From positions 1-64,000 of the IMG/VR virus record IMGVR_UViG_3300012208_000004: DNA of 64,000 nucleotides; one strand, given 5' to 3'. Under the pieces are notes generated by a model. The model had not been told where the DNA came from, ran no database searches, and saw nothing but the letters and a program-made list of their open reading frames with translations. Positions 24,653 to 32,943 of this stretch are shown piece after piece. A program made the position numbers and the translations under genes. The first letter of the stretch is position 1; each line of letters starts with the position of its first letter. Source of the stretch: a virus.

Positions 24653-26800
24653 TTGACTGTTTATTATGGGAGTTCCGTCGCCAATGGTACAATCTCTACC
24701 GCCTGTACAATGTCGTCAGCCACAGGCGGTACTGAAACCAGCAAAACAACGACACCGACAGGGACAAATGCCTTTAATGAGATCTTGTCACAAGGTGGCA
24801 CTATCGCAACAGTTACGGCAATCCCTGCAACTCCTAGTAGTAAAGGTTGGGTTACATCGGCTCCTGGGAGTGGTTCGTTTGCAACTGGCAACTGGTCAGC
24901 CAGTGTCACATTCACAGGTGACAATACGTCAACACTTACCATACGTTTTTTTCGCTATTCAAGTGGAACCTATACATCTATCGGGACTATAAACGCTAGT
25001 GTTACAAGTAATTCTAAAACAACGTATAGTTTTGCTTCTACATCTATGGCAACAATTACATTTGCATCATCTGATTTATTATATGTTGATCTATGGCTAA
25101 ATGATACCGTTCAAGCTATATTGCCTATCATTTTTGAGTCGAATAGCGCAACAGCAGGTGTTGCCAGTGACATGCAGGTTACCACATCAACGTTTACCGC
25201 TGGTGTGACCAATACATTTACCGCTCCTTCTGAGTCAGTGTCACTTTCAGAAGTATTTTCAATCGTCAATCTGTGGTCAGGGAATGAGTCAAGTTCTCTT
25301 TCAGAGGTGACAACGTCAATGGTAGGTAAGCCATCAACGATTGACTCTGTATCAGTACTTGATCTAAGTTCATTGGTAGGAAAAGCGACAATAGCATCTG
25401 AGAATGTGAGCTTGGGAGAGTTAACATTGCCATCAGGCTTACCCATGTCTACCGATAACGTGTCGGTATCCGAGGTGCTCAATTCAATGCTAGGAGCTTT
25501 CCAGAATACCGATAGCGTGAGCTTGATTGACCAAACAAGTTTGTTAGGGATAACTACCATAGCATCTGAAAGTGCTCAACCTGGAGAGAATACACCTGCA
25601 CTTACAGGCAAGCCATCGTCTACTGATAGTGTATCTCTAACAGATCTAAATGCGCTGTCCGGCGCGACGACGATAGCATCTGAGAATGTGTCGCTGGGGG
25701 AAAGTACACCTACATTCATAGGGCAATCGTCGTCCGTTGATAGCGTTTCGGTAATCGAACAATACACCTTGCAAGGGGGTAGCACACAAGCTCCGGAGTC
25801 TGCAAGTTTGGGCGAGTCAACACTTATCACGGGTAAGCCATCGATTATAGACGCGACGGTACAACCAGGAGAAAATGTTACTGCAGTTTTGGGCAGTTTG
25901 TCATCCACCGATCTTGCCCAAATCTCAGATCAAACAAACCTGTTAGGAATCACTTCAGTAGCATCTGAAAATGCCCTTCCATCCGATCAAGCCACCTTGC
26001 AAGGGGGAATGCAGAGCATTGATAGCGCGTCTATTTCCGATCTTATAAAACTTGCGGGCACAACTCAAATAGCATCTGAGAATGTTTTACCAGGAGATAC
26101 TAATTCTCAGACGGGCCAACCTGCCAATGTTGAGAGCGTTCAAATAAGTGAGAATGATTCTCATATTGGACAAGTCAAAAGCTCCGACTCCGTATCGCTA
26201 GGAGAGACGGTTTCTTATCTTACTGCTACCGTTTTCATTGCGCCACCTGATAGCGTGTCGCTATCTGAACAATACGCCGTGTCTGGATCAACACAATCAA
26301 CAGAGAGCACCCAACTCTCTGACCTATCCACCTTGCAAGGGGGAATGGTGATTGTAGCCGATCAAGTATCGCTTTCTGAACTTCTCCAGTTAGTCGGCGC
26401 GGTTCAATCGCAAGATCTTGCCCAACTCTTCGAACAATCATCCTTGCAAGGAAGATTGCAAGCGACTGATAGCGTGTTGCTCTCCGAACTTGTACAGCTT
26501 GAAGCGGGTGGAGCGCACATTTTTATTGCACCTCCTGATAGCGTGCTCTTGTCGGAGTCGGTCTCGCTAGTTGGGTCAACTAAGATCACTGAAAGCGTTC
26601 AGCTCGCGGACATCGGTACAGTATCAGTCTTTCCCTCCACAAATATTGTGCTGTATGCGCGAGGTGGGAATGTGGAAGTCTTTACCAGGCAAGGCAACAC
26701 GAACGTGTTCACACGTTCAGGCAATGTTGAAGTAAACACAAGAGAAGGAAATGTAGAAATATTTACACGTTCAGGCAATATAACACTACATGAGGAGTAA
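24653..26800 (+). CDS. Repeat-rich fibre protein
   Basis: A 715-residue protein starting at TTG 24653, 9 nt after GGAG. A beta-rich N-terminal domain (1-195) is followed by about two dozen loose repeats of about 19-25 residues with the core D-S-V-S-L-x-E...L-x-G (195-650). The last 45 residues are five tandem 9-residue units (GNVEVFTRQ-like). Such regular short repeats suggest a beta-helical or spiral shaft. Four palindromic repeats are read in the same register, three as TLQGG and one as SLQGR. Confidence 0.65.
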   Translation: MTVYYGSSVANGTISTACTMSSATGGTETSKTTTPTGTNAFNEILSQGGTIATVTAIPATPSSKGWVTSAPGSGSFATGNWSASVTFTGDNTSTLTIRFFRYSSGTYTSIGTINASVTSNSKTTYSFASTSMATITFASSDLLYVDLWLNDTVQAILPIIFESNSATAGVASDMQVTTSTFTAGVTNTFTAPSESVSLSEVFSIVNLWSGNESSSLSEVTTSMVGKPSTIDSVSVLDLSSLVGKATIASENVSLGELTLPSGLPMSTDNVSVSEVLNSMLGAFQNTDSVSLIDQTSLLGITTIASESAQPGENTPALTGKPSSTDSVSLTDLNALSGATTIASENVSLGESTPTFIGQSSSVDSVSVIEQYTLQGGSTQAPESASLGESTLITGKPSIIDATVQPGENVTAVLGSLSSTDLAQISDQTNLLGITSVASENALPSDQATLQGGMQSIDSASISDLIKLAGTTQIASENVLPGDTNSQTGQPANVESVQISENDSHIGQVKSSDSVSLGETVSYLTATVFIAPPDSVSLSEQYAVSGSTQSTESTQLSDLSTLQGGMVIVADQVSLSELLQLVGAVQSQDLAQLFEQSSLQGRLQATDSVLLSELVQLEAGGAHIFIAPPDSVLLSESVSLVGSTKITESVQLADIGTVSVFPSTNIVLYARGGNVEVFTRQGNTNVFTRSGNVEVNTREGNVEIFTRSGNITLHEE
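25766..26454 (+). repeat. Four palindromic repeats inside the fibre gene
   Basis: Copies at 25766-25779, 25994-26007, 26329-26343 and 26440-26454 are all read in the same codon phase (T/S-L-Q-G). They fall at the L-x-G position of the protein repeat. This is the densest group in the window. Confidence 0.7.
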
Positions 26801-26805
26801 ATAAA

Positions 26806-27162
26806 ATGGCAACAGTGATACCTGTAGACGATTTTAGCCCTATTTTTGTGGGTGATACTGGAAATCCTTTTAGTATCTATGTTGCGCATAAAAATGGATT
26901 TATGCAGATACTAGGCGCTACTATCACTATGAAATTGTTTAATGCTGTTACCAATACCATAAAGACATGTAACGGCGCTTGGATAATAGACTCTAACAAT
27001 AACGGAAAAGCTTCTTATGCATTCCAATCTGGAGATGTGGATACGGCGGGCTCGTGGGAAATTTGGATCACAATAACAAAAAATGGGTTACCAGTGCATG
27101 TAGACGACTCTACTGGCAACCCGAAGGTTCTGGTTATCCTACCTTTACCTGCTGGAGTTTAA
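26806..27162 (+). CDS. BppU-like baseplate/fibre N-terminal domain protein
   Basis: A 118-residue beta-sandwich protein. GDTGNPFSIYV near residue 16, then ATITMKLFN and a late AGSWEIWITI resemble the BppU N-terminal domain (DUF2479 type) that joins receptor-binding proteins to the baseplate. Here the domain stands alone. SD is weak (GAGGAG at 26792-26797). Confidence 0.55.
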   Translation: MATVIPVDDFSPIFVGDTGNPFSIYVAHKNGFMQILGATITMKLFNAVTNTIKTCNGAWIIDSNNNGKASYAFQSGDVDTAGSWEIWITITKNGLPVHVDDSTGNPKVLVILPLPAGV

Positions 27163-27175
27163 TGTATGATGAACT

Positions 27176-27871
27176 TTAGAGAAGCCTACCGCTTTCAGCC
27201 CATTCATGTACAAGCTTGGCACCTTTTTTTAAATTGCATGAAGGGCACGCTATCACAATATTATCAATGGAGTTATTCCCGCATTTTGAAAGAGGTACAA
27301 TATGATCTGCGTGCCATGATCCTTTGCCCTTCATTAACTTTTTGCGACACCAATAACATCTTGACTTTTGACGTTTTAGCTGATCTTGAAGCTGTTGAGC
27401 AGTATAAAAACCTCCAACAGCTTTCTTTTGTGACCTCCGTCTATGTTGATGAGCTTTGTCTACTATCCTACCCTTCTCAGTTTGGAAATATGCTCTATTC
27501 CGTTTGTTTACTCTTTCCTTGTTCTGGCTATAGTATTCTTTATCATATTCACTTTTTTCATTCTTATGTTCTTCTGTATATCCTTTTCTTTGCTTTCTTA
27601 TTTGTTCTTTTTTTTCTTTTTGCCACTTTTTTTTATACTCAGTTATTTGTTTTTTGTGATCTTGATAGTATTGACTTCTCTCATTTGCGCGGGCGGCATT
27701 GGATATTTTTGCATCTGCTCTTGTGCATACTTTGCATGCTGGCCGAAGCCCATCTTTCGCTCTGCTCTGCCTGGAAAAATATTCAGTGGTGGCAGGATAG
27801 GAATTTGGGCATTGGGAACACTTTTTTAAGATGGGGTTGTTGTCTTGAGGAAAAGGTGGTAAGGTATTCAC
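27176..27871 (-). CDS. HNH endonuclease, probably a homing nuclease
   Basis: A 231-residue protein on the strand opposite to the whole late operon. An N-terminal zinc-knuckle pair (CSQC near residue 18, CKVC near 48) is followed by a very basic coiled region. The C-terminal HNH domain has CYWC, HADHIVPLSKCG and CPSCNLKKG, all expected metal and catalytic ligands. GTG 27871 is preferred because AGGAGA lies 8 nt upstream; the ATG at 27898 has its GGAGG only 1 nt away. Likely a free-standing mobile gene between fibre and lysis genes. Confidence 0.75.
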   Translation of the reverse strand: MNTLPPFPQDNNPILKKCSQCPNSYPATTEYFSRQSRAKDGLRPACKVCTRADAKISNAARANERSQYYQDHKKQITEYKKKWQKEKKEQIRKQRKGYTEEHKNEKSEYDKEYYSQNKERVNKRNRAYFQTEKGRIVDKAHQHRRRSQKKAVGGFYTAQQLQDQLKRQKSRCYWCRKKLMKGKGSWHADHIVPLSKCGNNSIDNIVIACPSCNLKKGAKLVHEWAESGRLL

Positions 27872-27984
27872 GGTACATCTCCTATAAGGTGTATCCATGC
27901 CTCCGGTTGTTTCAGCAACGCGGGGGCAAAACCATGTTTAGGAGCTTATTGTACCATACTATCGTGTATTTTGCAACATATCGG

Positions 27985-28062
27985 ATACTATTCACCAAGA
28001 TATTTTGCCCTTACCATCGGGCGTGTGAGTATTTACAAAAATAGGCTATACTATTCACCAAG
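27985..28062 (+). repeat. 15-bp direct repeat in HNH-lysin gap
   Basis: ATACTATTCACCAAG occurs at 27985-27999 and again at 28048-28062, 63 bp apart. The second copy leads into the SD (AAGGAGGTG) of the next gene. It may be a duplication scar from insertion of the HNH gene, or a repeated regulator site. Confidence 0.5.
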
Positions 28063-28074
28063 GAGGTGAAAGCG

Positions 28075-28398
28075 ATGATAGAGAAAGAATTAATGATTGC
28101 TTACAGAGAGTCTCGTATCGATTTCGAGAATGCCAAGAATGTGTTGCAAAAATCTTGTGATAGTATGAGGCTAACAAAATTGCCTCTTATGCAAGCATTG
28201 CTTGACGAATGTTATCCTGATCTTCATTTAAAAATCGAAGATACATCATCATCAGAGTTTTCAATGGATTGCGTGATTTGTATCCCGATTGAAAATTCAA
28301 TGAGCAAAAAGAAGGAAATGGCCCTTCATGAGAAGATTTATGAAAAGATAATGGAAAGTTTAGCCTACATTGAAAATATGGAGGAAAACGAATTATGA
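28075..28398 (+). CDS. Hypothetical helical protein upstream of endolysin
   Basis: A 107-residue protein. ATG 28075 is chosen because AAGGAGGTG ends 7 nt before it. Helical, with a central Cys pair (SMDCVICIP), and overlapping the lysin start (ATGA). No family recognised. Confidence 0.6.
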   Translation: MIEKELMIAYRESRIDFENAKNVLQKSCDSMRLTKLPLMQALLDECYPDLHLKIEDTSSSEFSMDCVICIPIENSMSKKKEMALHEKIYEKIMESLAYIENMEENEL

Positions 28399-29537
28399 CA
28401 ACACCGCAATTTGTCGACATATCGGTCTATCAAGGCAACATCGATTTTATTGCTTATGTCAATTGGGCAAGGCAATGGGATGGAATTGCAAGGGTTGCAA
28501 TAAAGTCGAGTGAAGGAACTGGGTTTACCGATCCTCTCTTTCACACGAATCGAGCGAAGGCTTTAGCGGCAGGTATCAATGAAATTTACTACTATCACTT
28601 TGGTCGGCCTGACCTTGGCAATAGTGCCGATGCTGAAGCCAACTGGCAACGGAGTGTTGTGGGCAACGTTCGACCCAATGATCGGATCATACTTGATCTT
28701 GAAGTAAACGCTGTCCAAGCAACAGGAGCCTGGGCCTACGCGTGGCTTGCTCAGCAAGAAAGCAATTATAGCGGTAATCTTCCAGGGATCTATGCAAGTA
28801 GCGCCTACATTCTTGCGAGATTACAGGATACACGACTCAAGAAATATCGGCTATGGGTAGCAAACTGGCAATTTACACCAGATGAACGTCCGCCAGTTCC
28901 GGCTCCCTGGTCGCAATATGATTTCGTGCAGTACACCGATAAGGCTAGCATTCCTGGGATACCAGGGGTAGTTGACGCAAACATTTTTTTAGGAAAAGAA
29001 CCATCACCGGAGGAAACTATCGTGACAATTGATTTAACTAATGGCACTGTTGCCAGTCACTTCGAAGGTTCAGATACCATTTGGAAATGCAAAGGTAACG
29101 GATTCCTCGTTGGGTTTGCCATCCTCAACTTCTACCGGAGCTTTGGGGGGCGAGGCCTGTGTGGGTTAGAATTCTTGGGCTTGCCCACATCAAATGAAAC
29201 ATCAGTCCCAAATCGTCCTGGTGTTGTCTATCAACGGTTCGAGCGCGGAGTTGTCTGCTACGATCCCAATCTTCCCCACACGATTGACAATCCACCTGGC
29301 GCGGAGAAAGATAATGTGTACTTGCTCCACATTGACGAGGGGCTTGGGATGGACATTCGAGTTGCTCAGTTGGCAGTTGAAAACGCTGGGCTTACAAACC
29401 AGATATCCACCTTGCAAGGGGAGATAACAGCCTTAAAAGCTCTCCTAGCATCTTCAAATCTAGGGAAGATTGGAGCATTAACAAAGCAAATCCAAGACGA
29501 TGTTGACTTGATTATGAAATTAGTTCAAGTTCAATAA
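28395..29537 (+). CDS. Endolysin: GH25 lysozyme with LGFP-like repeat
   Basis: A 380-residue cell-wall hydrolase. The GH25 barrel spans about residues 1-195, with FVDISVYQGNIDF at the start and the catalytic acidic strand IILDLEVN near 97. A linker leads to an LGFP-like wall-binding segment (GLEFLGLPTSNET, YQRFERGVVCY; about 220-285). A C-terminal coiled coil contains one palindromic repeat read as STLQGE (29408-29421). No signal peptide, so export would need the holins next to it. Confidence 0.85.
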   Translation: MTTPQFVDISVYQGNIDFIAYVNWARQWDGIARVAIKSSEGTGFTDPLFHTNRAKALAAGINEIYYYHFGRPDLGNSADAEANWQRSVVGNVRPNDRIILDLEVNAVQATGAWAYAWLAQQESNYSGNLPGIYASSAYILARLQDTRLKKYRLWVANWQFTPDERPPVPAPWSQYDFVQYTDKASIPGIPGVVDANIFLGKEPSPEETIVTIDLTNGTVASHFEGSDTIWKCKGNGFLVGFAILNFYRSFGGRGLCGLEFLGLPTSNETSVPNRPGVVYQRFERGVVCYDPNLPHTIDNPPGAEKDNVYLLHIDEGLGMDIRVAQLAVENAGLTNQISTLQGEITALKALLASSNLGKIGALTKQIQDDVDLIMKLVQVQ

Positions 29538-29547
29538 GGAGATTGAA

Positions 29548-29733
29548 ATGAGCTTACCGCATGGATTTGGAATTGCCTTAATTGATTTTGCATTTTTTGT
29601 GATATTCGCCATCTATAGCGATAGCACATTTCGTCCATCTAATGCTTATAGATGGCTTTTCTTTGTGCTTTGTGTCATTATTGCCTTGTTTTTCTTTTTT
29701 GCATGGCTTATTGACTTAGGAGCAAGAATATGA
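29548..29733 (+). CDS. Small two-helix membrane protein, holin candidate
   Basis: A 61-residue protein with hydrophobic segments at about residues 8-24 and 35-57 (FFVLCVIIALFFFFAWLI). It follows the endolysin with SD AAGGAG, and its stop overlaps the next start. A holin role is inferred from size, topology and position. Confidence 0.55.
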   Translation: MSLPHGFGIALIDFAFFVIFAIYSDSTFRPSNAYRWLFFVLCVIIALFFFFAWLIDLGARI

Positions 29734-30032
29734 ATTGGGCACAAACCATCATGCAATTTGTTACTACAGTTGTGTTTGTAGGGGGAATGTGGCTCATATT
29801 CGATAGGAAGCGGATACAGAAGATCCCTGAGAATCCGGCGGATAGGCTTGAAACATCTGCAAGGATAGCGGTGCGAGCTGCGGAAAAACGCTACAAAGAT
29901 AACCCTGGGAAACGGGACCTCGCTGTAAATCACGTTGTTGACCTATACAAAGAATGGCATTTAGCAGTTCCTTCAAAAGAGTCAATAGAGTTGGCAGTTG
30001 ACTCATGTTTGTTGCCAACTCAAAGTGAGTAG
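29730..30032 (+). CDS. LLH-family holin candidate 1
   Basis: A 100-residue protein: one N-terminal membrane helix (FVTTVVFVGGMWLIF), then a cytoplasmic part with AVRAAEKRYK, KRDLAVNHVVDLYKE and a late ELAVDSCL. That order (one membrane helix, A-V-x-A-x-E, then I-E-x-A-V) is typical of LLH-type phage holins. Confidence 0.6.
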   Translation: MNWAQTIMQFVTTVVFVGGMWLIFDRKRIQKIPENPADRLETSARIAVRAAEKRYKDNPGKRDLAVNHVVDLYKEWHLAVPSKESIELAVDSCLLPTQSE

Positions 30033-30034
30033 TC

Positions 30035-30397
30035 ATGGATATATTCAAGGACCTTCCAGGAATATCAGGATGGCCCGGGACAATCCTTACTTTATTCGGT
30101 ATCATTGCTTACGGTTGGTACATCACAAGAAGTGCAAAAGGAAAAGCGGAGAAAATAGCGAGCCAAGCCAAGGATGACGCTATTGATGCCATGAATACCT
30201 ATTTAGATGTTCTTAAAGAAAGGATAAAGGATACAGAAGAAGAAAACACAAAAATGAAACACATAGTCGAAACGATATATAACGCTCTTAAAGCAAGAGG
30301 TATATATATCACGATAGACGGAGATATGATCCATATCTCTGAAGGAAAGAATAGTACAACAGCACGCATTCATCACAAGAAAGAAGAAACATCATGA
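30035..30397 (+). CDS. Membrane-anchored coiled-coil protein
   Basis: A 120-residue protein. One membrane helix at about residues 14-31 (GTILTLFGIIAYGWYI) is followed by a long coiled coil and a basic tail. It lies in the lysis cassette and could be a spanin-like or holin-modulating protein. No family recognised. Confidence 0.55.
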   Translation: MDIFKDLPGISGWPGTILTLFGIIAYGWYITRSAKGKAEKIASQAKDDAIDAMNTYLDVLKERIKDTEEENTKMKHIVETIYNALKARGIYITIDGDMIHISEGKNSTTARIHHKKEETS

Positions 30398-30792
30398 ATA
30401 CCGCTATTATCGTTGCCCTAATCCCATACCTTGTACCAGAGATTATTGTTGTTCTTGTGTACGTTTATCACATTGTCGCTGTCCATATTCCTGCTCAACA
30501 ACGCACATACGTCGAACGTTGGGCGACAGTTGCCGTTGCCTATGTAGAACAAAAATCAGCAGGAATATCAGATGAGGAAAAGAAGCAGTTAGCTATGGTC
30601 AAAATAAAGGGCTTTTTCAAAGCTTTTAATCTTCCTATCCCTCCTGATGATGTCCTTAGCTCGTTTATTGAAGCTGCTGTACAGGCGCTCGACAAAGCCA
30701 CGCCCGTTACTGTTGTGCGTCAGTCCGCCTTGCAAGGGGGAAGCATCGATCCTGGATTTACTAAAGATCCATTCAGAGGACAATCCAAATGA
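30394..30792 (+). CDS. LLH-family holin candidate 2
   Basis: A 132-residue protein. N-terminal membrane segment (VALIPYLVPEIIVVLVYVY) is followed by VAYVEQKSAG, KKQLAMVKIKGFFKAF and a late SSFIEAAVQAL, the same layout as the gene at 29730. The two look like diverged paralogues. One palindromic repeat is read as SALQGG near the C-terminus (30727-30740). Confidence 0.6.
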   Translation: MNTAIIVALIPYLVPEIIVVLVYVYHIVAVHIPAQQRTYVERWATVAVAYVEQKSAGISDEEKKQLAMVKIKGFFKAFNLPIPPDDVLSSFIEAAVQALDKATPVTVVRQSALQGGSIDPGFTKDPFRGQSK

Positions 30793-31136
30793 GCTTACAG
30801 CAAGATCAACAGGACATAGCCGACGCGGAAGCCGCGCTAGCAACGCTCGGCCTTTCGCCTGCTAACTTTGGGGCAGCTCTCCAACAACTGGTGAAACGTC
30901 GCAATGCCCAACAGGATATTCAAAAAATCCAGCAAAATCAGTTTGCGCCGGATGGGTTTAATCTCATCAATCAAGTGCAAAATGCTAACGCTCAAACTGA
31001 CAAGGTTGTAGTCATCTCGCAATTTTTACGAGCGTTTGCAGAGTACATTGCAACACAGACACAAGCACTTGAGGCAACACATTCAACAGTAAAAAGTATT
31101 GTAGACGCTATTGCGCCTATGGGAGGTTCAAATTGA
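30789..31136 (+). CDS. Helical hypothetical protein, lysis cassette
   Basis: A 115-residue Gln-rich helical protein without cysteine or membrane segment. It is coupled to both neighbours by overlapping start/stop codons. No family recognised. Confidence 0.55.
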   Translation: MSLQQDQQDIADAEAALATLGLSPANFGAALQQLVKRRNAQQDIQKIQQNQFAPDGFNLINQVQNANAQTDKVVVISQFLRAFAEYIATQTQALEATHSTVKSIVDAIAPMGGSN

Positions 31137-31882
31137 CTAAACACGGATATGGATACAATCCTGACTTACGCGATCAGAGAGATCATAGATTTAAACTTCT
31201 TGAGGGAATTGTCCTACCCTCATCGGTAGACTTGCGCCCGCAAGACTCTCCAATAGAGGACCAGGGAGAACTGGGATCATGTACCTCATTTGCTAGTGGA
31301 GCTGCTTTCCGCTTTGATCTGAGAAAGCAAGGGCTATCAGACTTTGTGATTAGTCACTTGTTTGAATACTTCAATAGCAGATCAAAAAATCAAAAGCTTG
31401 TTGACAGTGGAGCAACGATCCGCGATGCAATCAAAGCTATCAACACGTATGGCCTATGTCCAGAGTCGGAATGGCCCTATGATCTTAGCAAATTCACGGT
31501 GAGGCCCTCAGTTAAAGCCTACAAGGATGCTCTAAAGGATAGGGCACTTACCTACCAACGTGTAAGTCAAAACTTGACTCAAATGAAAAACTGCTTAGCA
31601 CAGGGACTTCCATTCGTTATAGGAATATCAGTATATCAAAGCTTCGAAAGTCAAGAGGTAGCCAGTACTGGAATTGTACCTATGCCATCTCAGAATGAAC
31701 AGTTGTTAGGTGGACACGCGTTATTAGTCGTTGGCTACGATGATAGCACACAACGGTTCACAGTGAGGAATTCATGGGGAAGTGGTTTCGGTGACAAAGG
31801 ATATGTCTATCTGCCCTATCAATACCTCGAGGATAGTAATCTCGCTTCTGACTTTTGGGTAGTGCAGACTGTAGGGAAATAG
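31133..31882 (+). CDS. Papain-like (C1A) cysteine protease
   Basis: A 249-residue protein starting at TTG 31133, 6 nt after GGGAGG. Residues visible are an oxyanion Gln and catalytic Cys (DQGELGSCTSFASGAA, about residue 50), catalytic His (GGHALLVVGYDD, about 197) and Asn (RNSWGSGFGDKGY, about 213). A short N-terminal stretch (PSSVDLRPQDSPIEDQG) matches the mature-enzyme start, with no long inhibitory propeptide and no signal peptide. In a lysis cassette it could cut peptide stems or surface proteins, or act after release with virions. An unusual late gene. Confidence 0.8.
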   Translation: MTKHGYGYNPDLRDQRDHRFKLLEGIVLPSSVDLRPQDSPIEDQGELGSCTSFASGAAFRFDLRKQGLSDFVISHLFEYFNSRSKNQKLVDSGATIRDAIKAINTYGLCPESEWPYDLSKFTVRPSVKAYKDALKDRALTYQRVSQNLTQMKNCLAQGLPFVIGISVYQSFESQEVASTGIVPMPSQNEQLLGGHALLVVGYDDSTQRFTVRNSWGSGFGDKGYVYLPYQYLEDSNLASDFWVVQTVGK

Positions 31883-31918
31883 TCCATTCTTGTGTAACTA
31901 ATTGAACATTTGTACCCC

Positions 31919-31934
31919 ACCCCTTGCAAGGGGG
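31919..31934 (+). repeat. Palindromic repeat after the lysis cassette
   Basis: CCCCTTGCAAGGGGGA in the 126-bp gap between the protease and the first recombinase. It has no T tract, so it is not an ordinary terminator. Confidence 0.75.
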
Positions 31935-31936
31935 AT

Positions 31937-32002
31937 ATCCTTTCTGGTATATTGAATGCAGAATAAGACGAATTATCTTGCGTTCAAGACATCAGAAAGG
32001 AT
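31937..32002 (+). promoter_or_regulatory. Leader hairpin hiding the recombinase ribosome site
   Basis: ATCCTTTCTG (31937-31946) is the exact reverse complement of CAGAAAGGAT (31993-32002), which contains the SD of ATG 32009. Inside, TTGAATGCA (about 31952) nearly pairs with TTGCGTTCAA (31979-31988), extending the stem. Translation of the recombinase would need this 66-nt structure opened or prevented. Confidence 0.6.
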
Positions 32003-32008
32003 AGGTTT

Positions 32009-32905
32009 ATGCAGTTGGTTATCAGCTATCATGAGGTTAGACTCATGCAAGAAACAGGTGAAACACTTGTTATTCACATACCGTACGATGCAGATTTTAT
32101 AAAGTTATGGTTGCATGGAAAGAGCGATAATACTCAAACGGCATATCTATTAGATATCCATAGATTATATGATTTAATTGGTAAATCTTTGCGTGAATTA
32201 ACGCTTGACGATTTCCAAGGTTTTACTGATAATCTTTATCATTTAAAGCGCTCTTCGCGTGCTCGTATTATGGCTAGTGTTAAAAGTGCTTTATCATTTG
32301 GCCTAAAGATAGGATATCTACAAGTAAATGTAGGATCTGCTGTAGAACTGCCCAAACTGGAAAACAAACTAGCTGAACGGATACTTAGTGAGCAACAGAT
32401 AGCAAAAATGTTTGCGCTGGAGAATAACCCGCGTAACCATGCTATTTTGATACTGCTCTATCGGGCAGGATTAAGAGTATCAGAATTGTGTGATCTGACA
32501 TGGCGTAATCTGCAAGAACGAGATGAAGCTGGTCAAATAGCCGTGTTTGGGAAGGGCAAGAAAACAAGGCATGTGTTACTTGATCCTGCTACTTGGCAAG
32601 AGGTTACAAATCTGAAGACTGAGAAAGCTGGTCCTGATGATTATGTGTTTCAGTCTAGAAAGGGCAAGTCTCGACTAGATGAGAGCGCTATCCATCGGAT
32701 TGTAGCTAGTGCTGCAAAGCGGGCGGGAATTAATGATAAGGTTTCGCCTCACTGGATGAGGCATGCCCACGCTACCCATGCCCTAGAAAGGGGCGCTCCA
32801 ATAACCCTAGTACAGGACACGCTAGGGCACAAATCCATGGAGACAACAGCTAAATACACTCACGTCCGACCTAATGCCAGTAGCTCTCAATATTTGGGAA
32901 TTTAG
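32009..32905 (+). CDS. Tyrosine recombinase 1 (XerC/D-like)
   Basis: A 298-residue protein. N-terminal SAM-like DNA-binding helices (about 30-110) are followed by the catalytic domain with Arg I in AGLRVSEL (about 151), Lys in GKGKKTRHV (about 184), HxxR in PHWMRHAHAT (about 249), the late His in LGHKSMETT (about 272) and nucleophile Tyr in AKYTHV (about 281). All catalytic residues are present. No attachment-like tRNA is beside it, so it may resolve genome multimers or act on another site. Expression may be limited by the leader hairpin. Confidence 0.8.
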   Translation: MQLVISYHEVRLMQETGETLVIHIPYDADFIKLWLHGKSDNTQTAYLLDIHRLYDLIGKSLRELTLDDFQGFTDNLYHLKRSSRARIMASVKSALSFGLKIGYLQVNVGSAVELPKLENKLAERILSEQQIAKMFALENNPRNHAILILLYRAGLRVSELCDLTWRNLQERDEAGQIAVFGKGKKTRHVLLDPATWQEVTNLKTEKAGPDDYVFQSRKGKSRLDESAIHRIVASAAKRAGINDKVSPHWMRHAHATHALERGAPITLVQDTLGHKSMETTAKYTHVRPNASSSQYLGI

Positions 32906-32906
32906 A

Positions 32907-32936
32907 CAAAAAGAAAGGGCAGTTGTGGAACTGCCC
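32907..32936 (-). terminator. Rho-independent terminator for the minus operon
   Basis: GGGCAGTT (32917-32924) pairs with AACTGCCC (32929-32936) around a 4-nt loop. On the minus strand it is followed by TTTCTTTTTG. It ends the operon 33799-32944 and faces the recombinase gene. Confidence 0.75.
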
Positions 32937-32943
32937 TAGATAC

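Noticed and set aside
24664-26889. Long minus frames opposite the fibre repeat gene
   Set aside because: They mirror the repetitive plus gene, have no SDs and no domains.
27166-28044. 292-codon plus frame opposite the HNH gene
   Set aside because: It is extremely Phe/Leu/Cys-rich and is the complement of a gene with clear HNH and zinc motifs; no SD.
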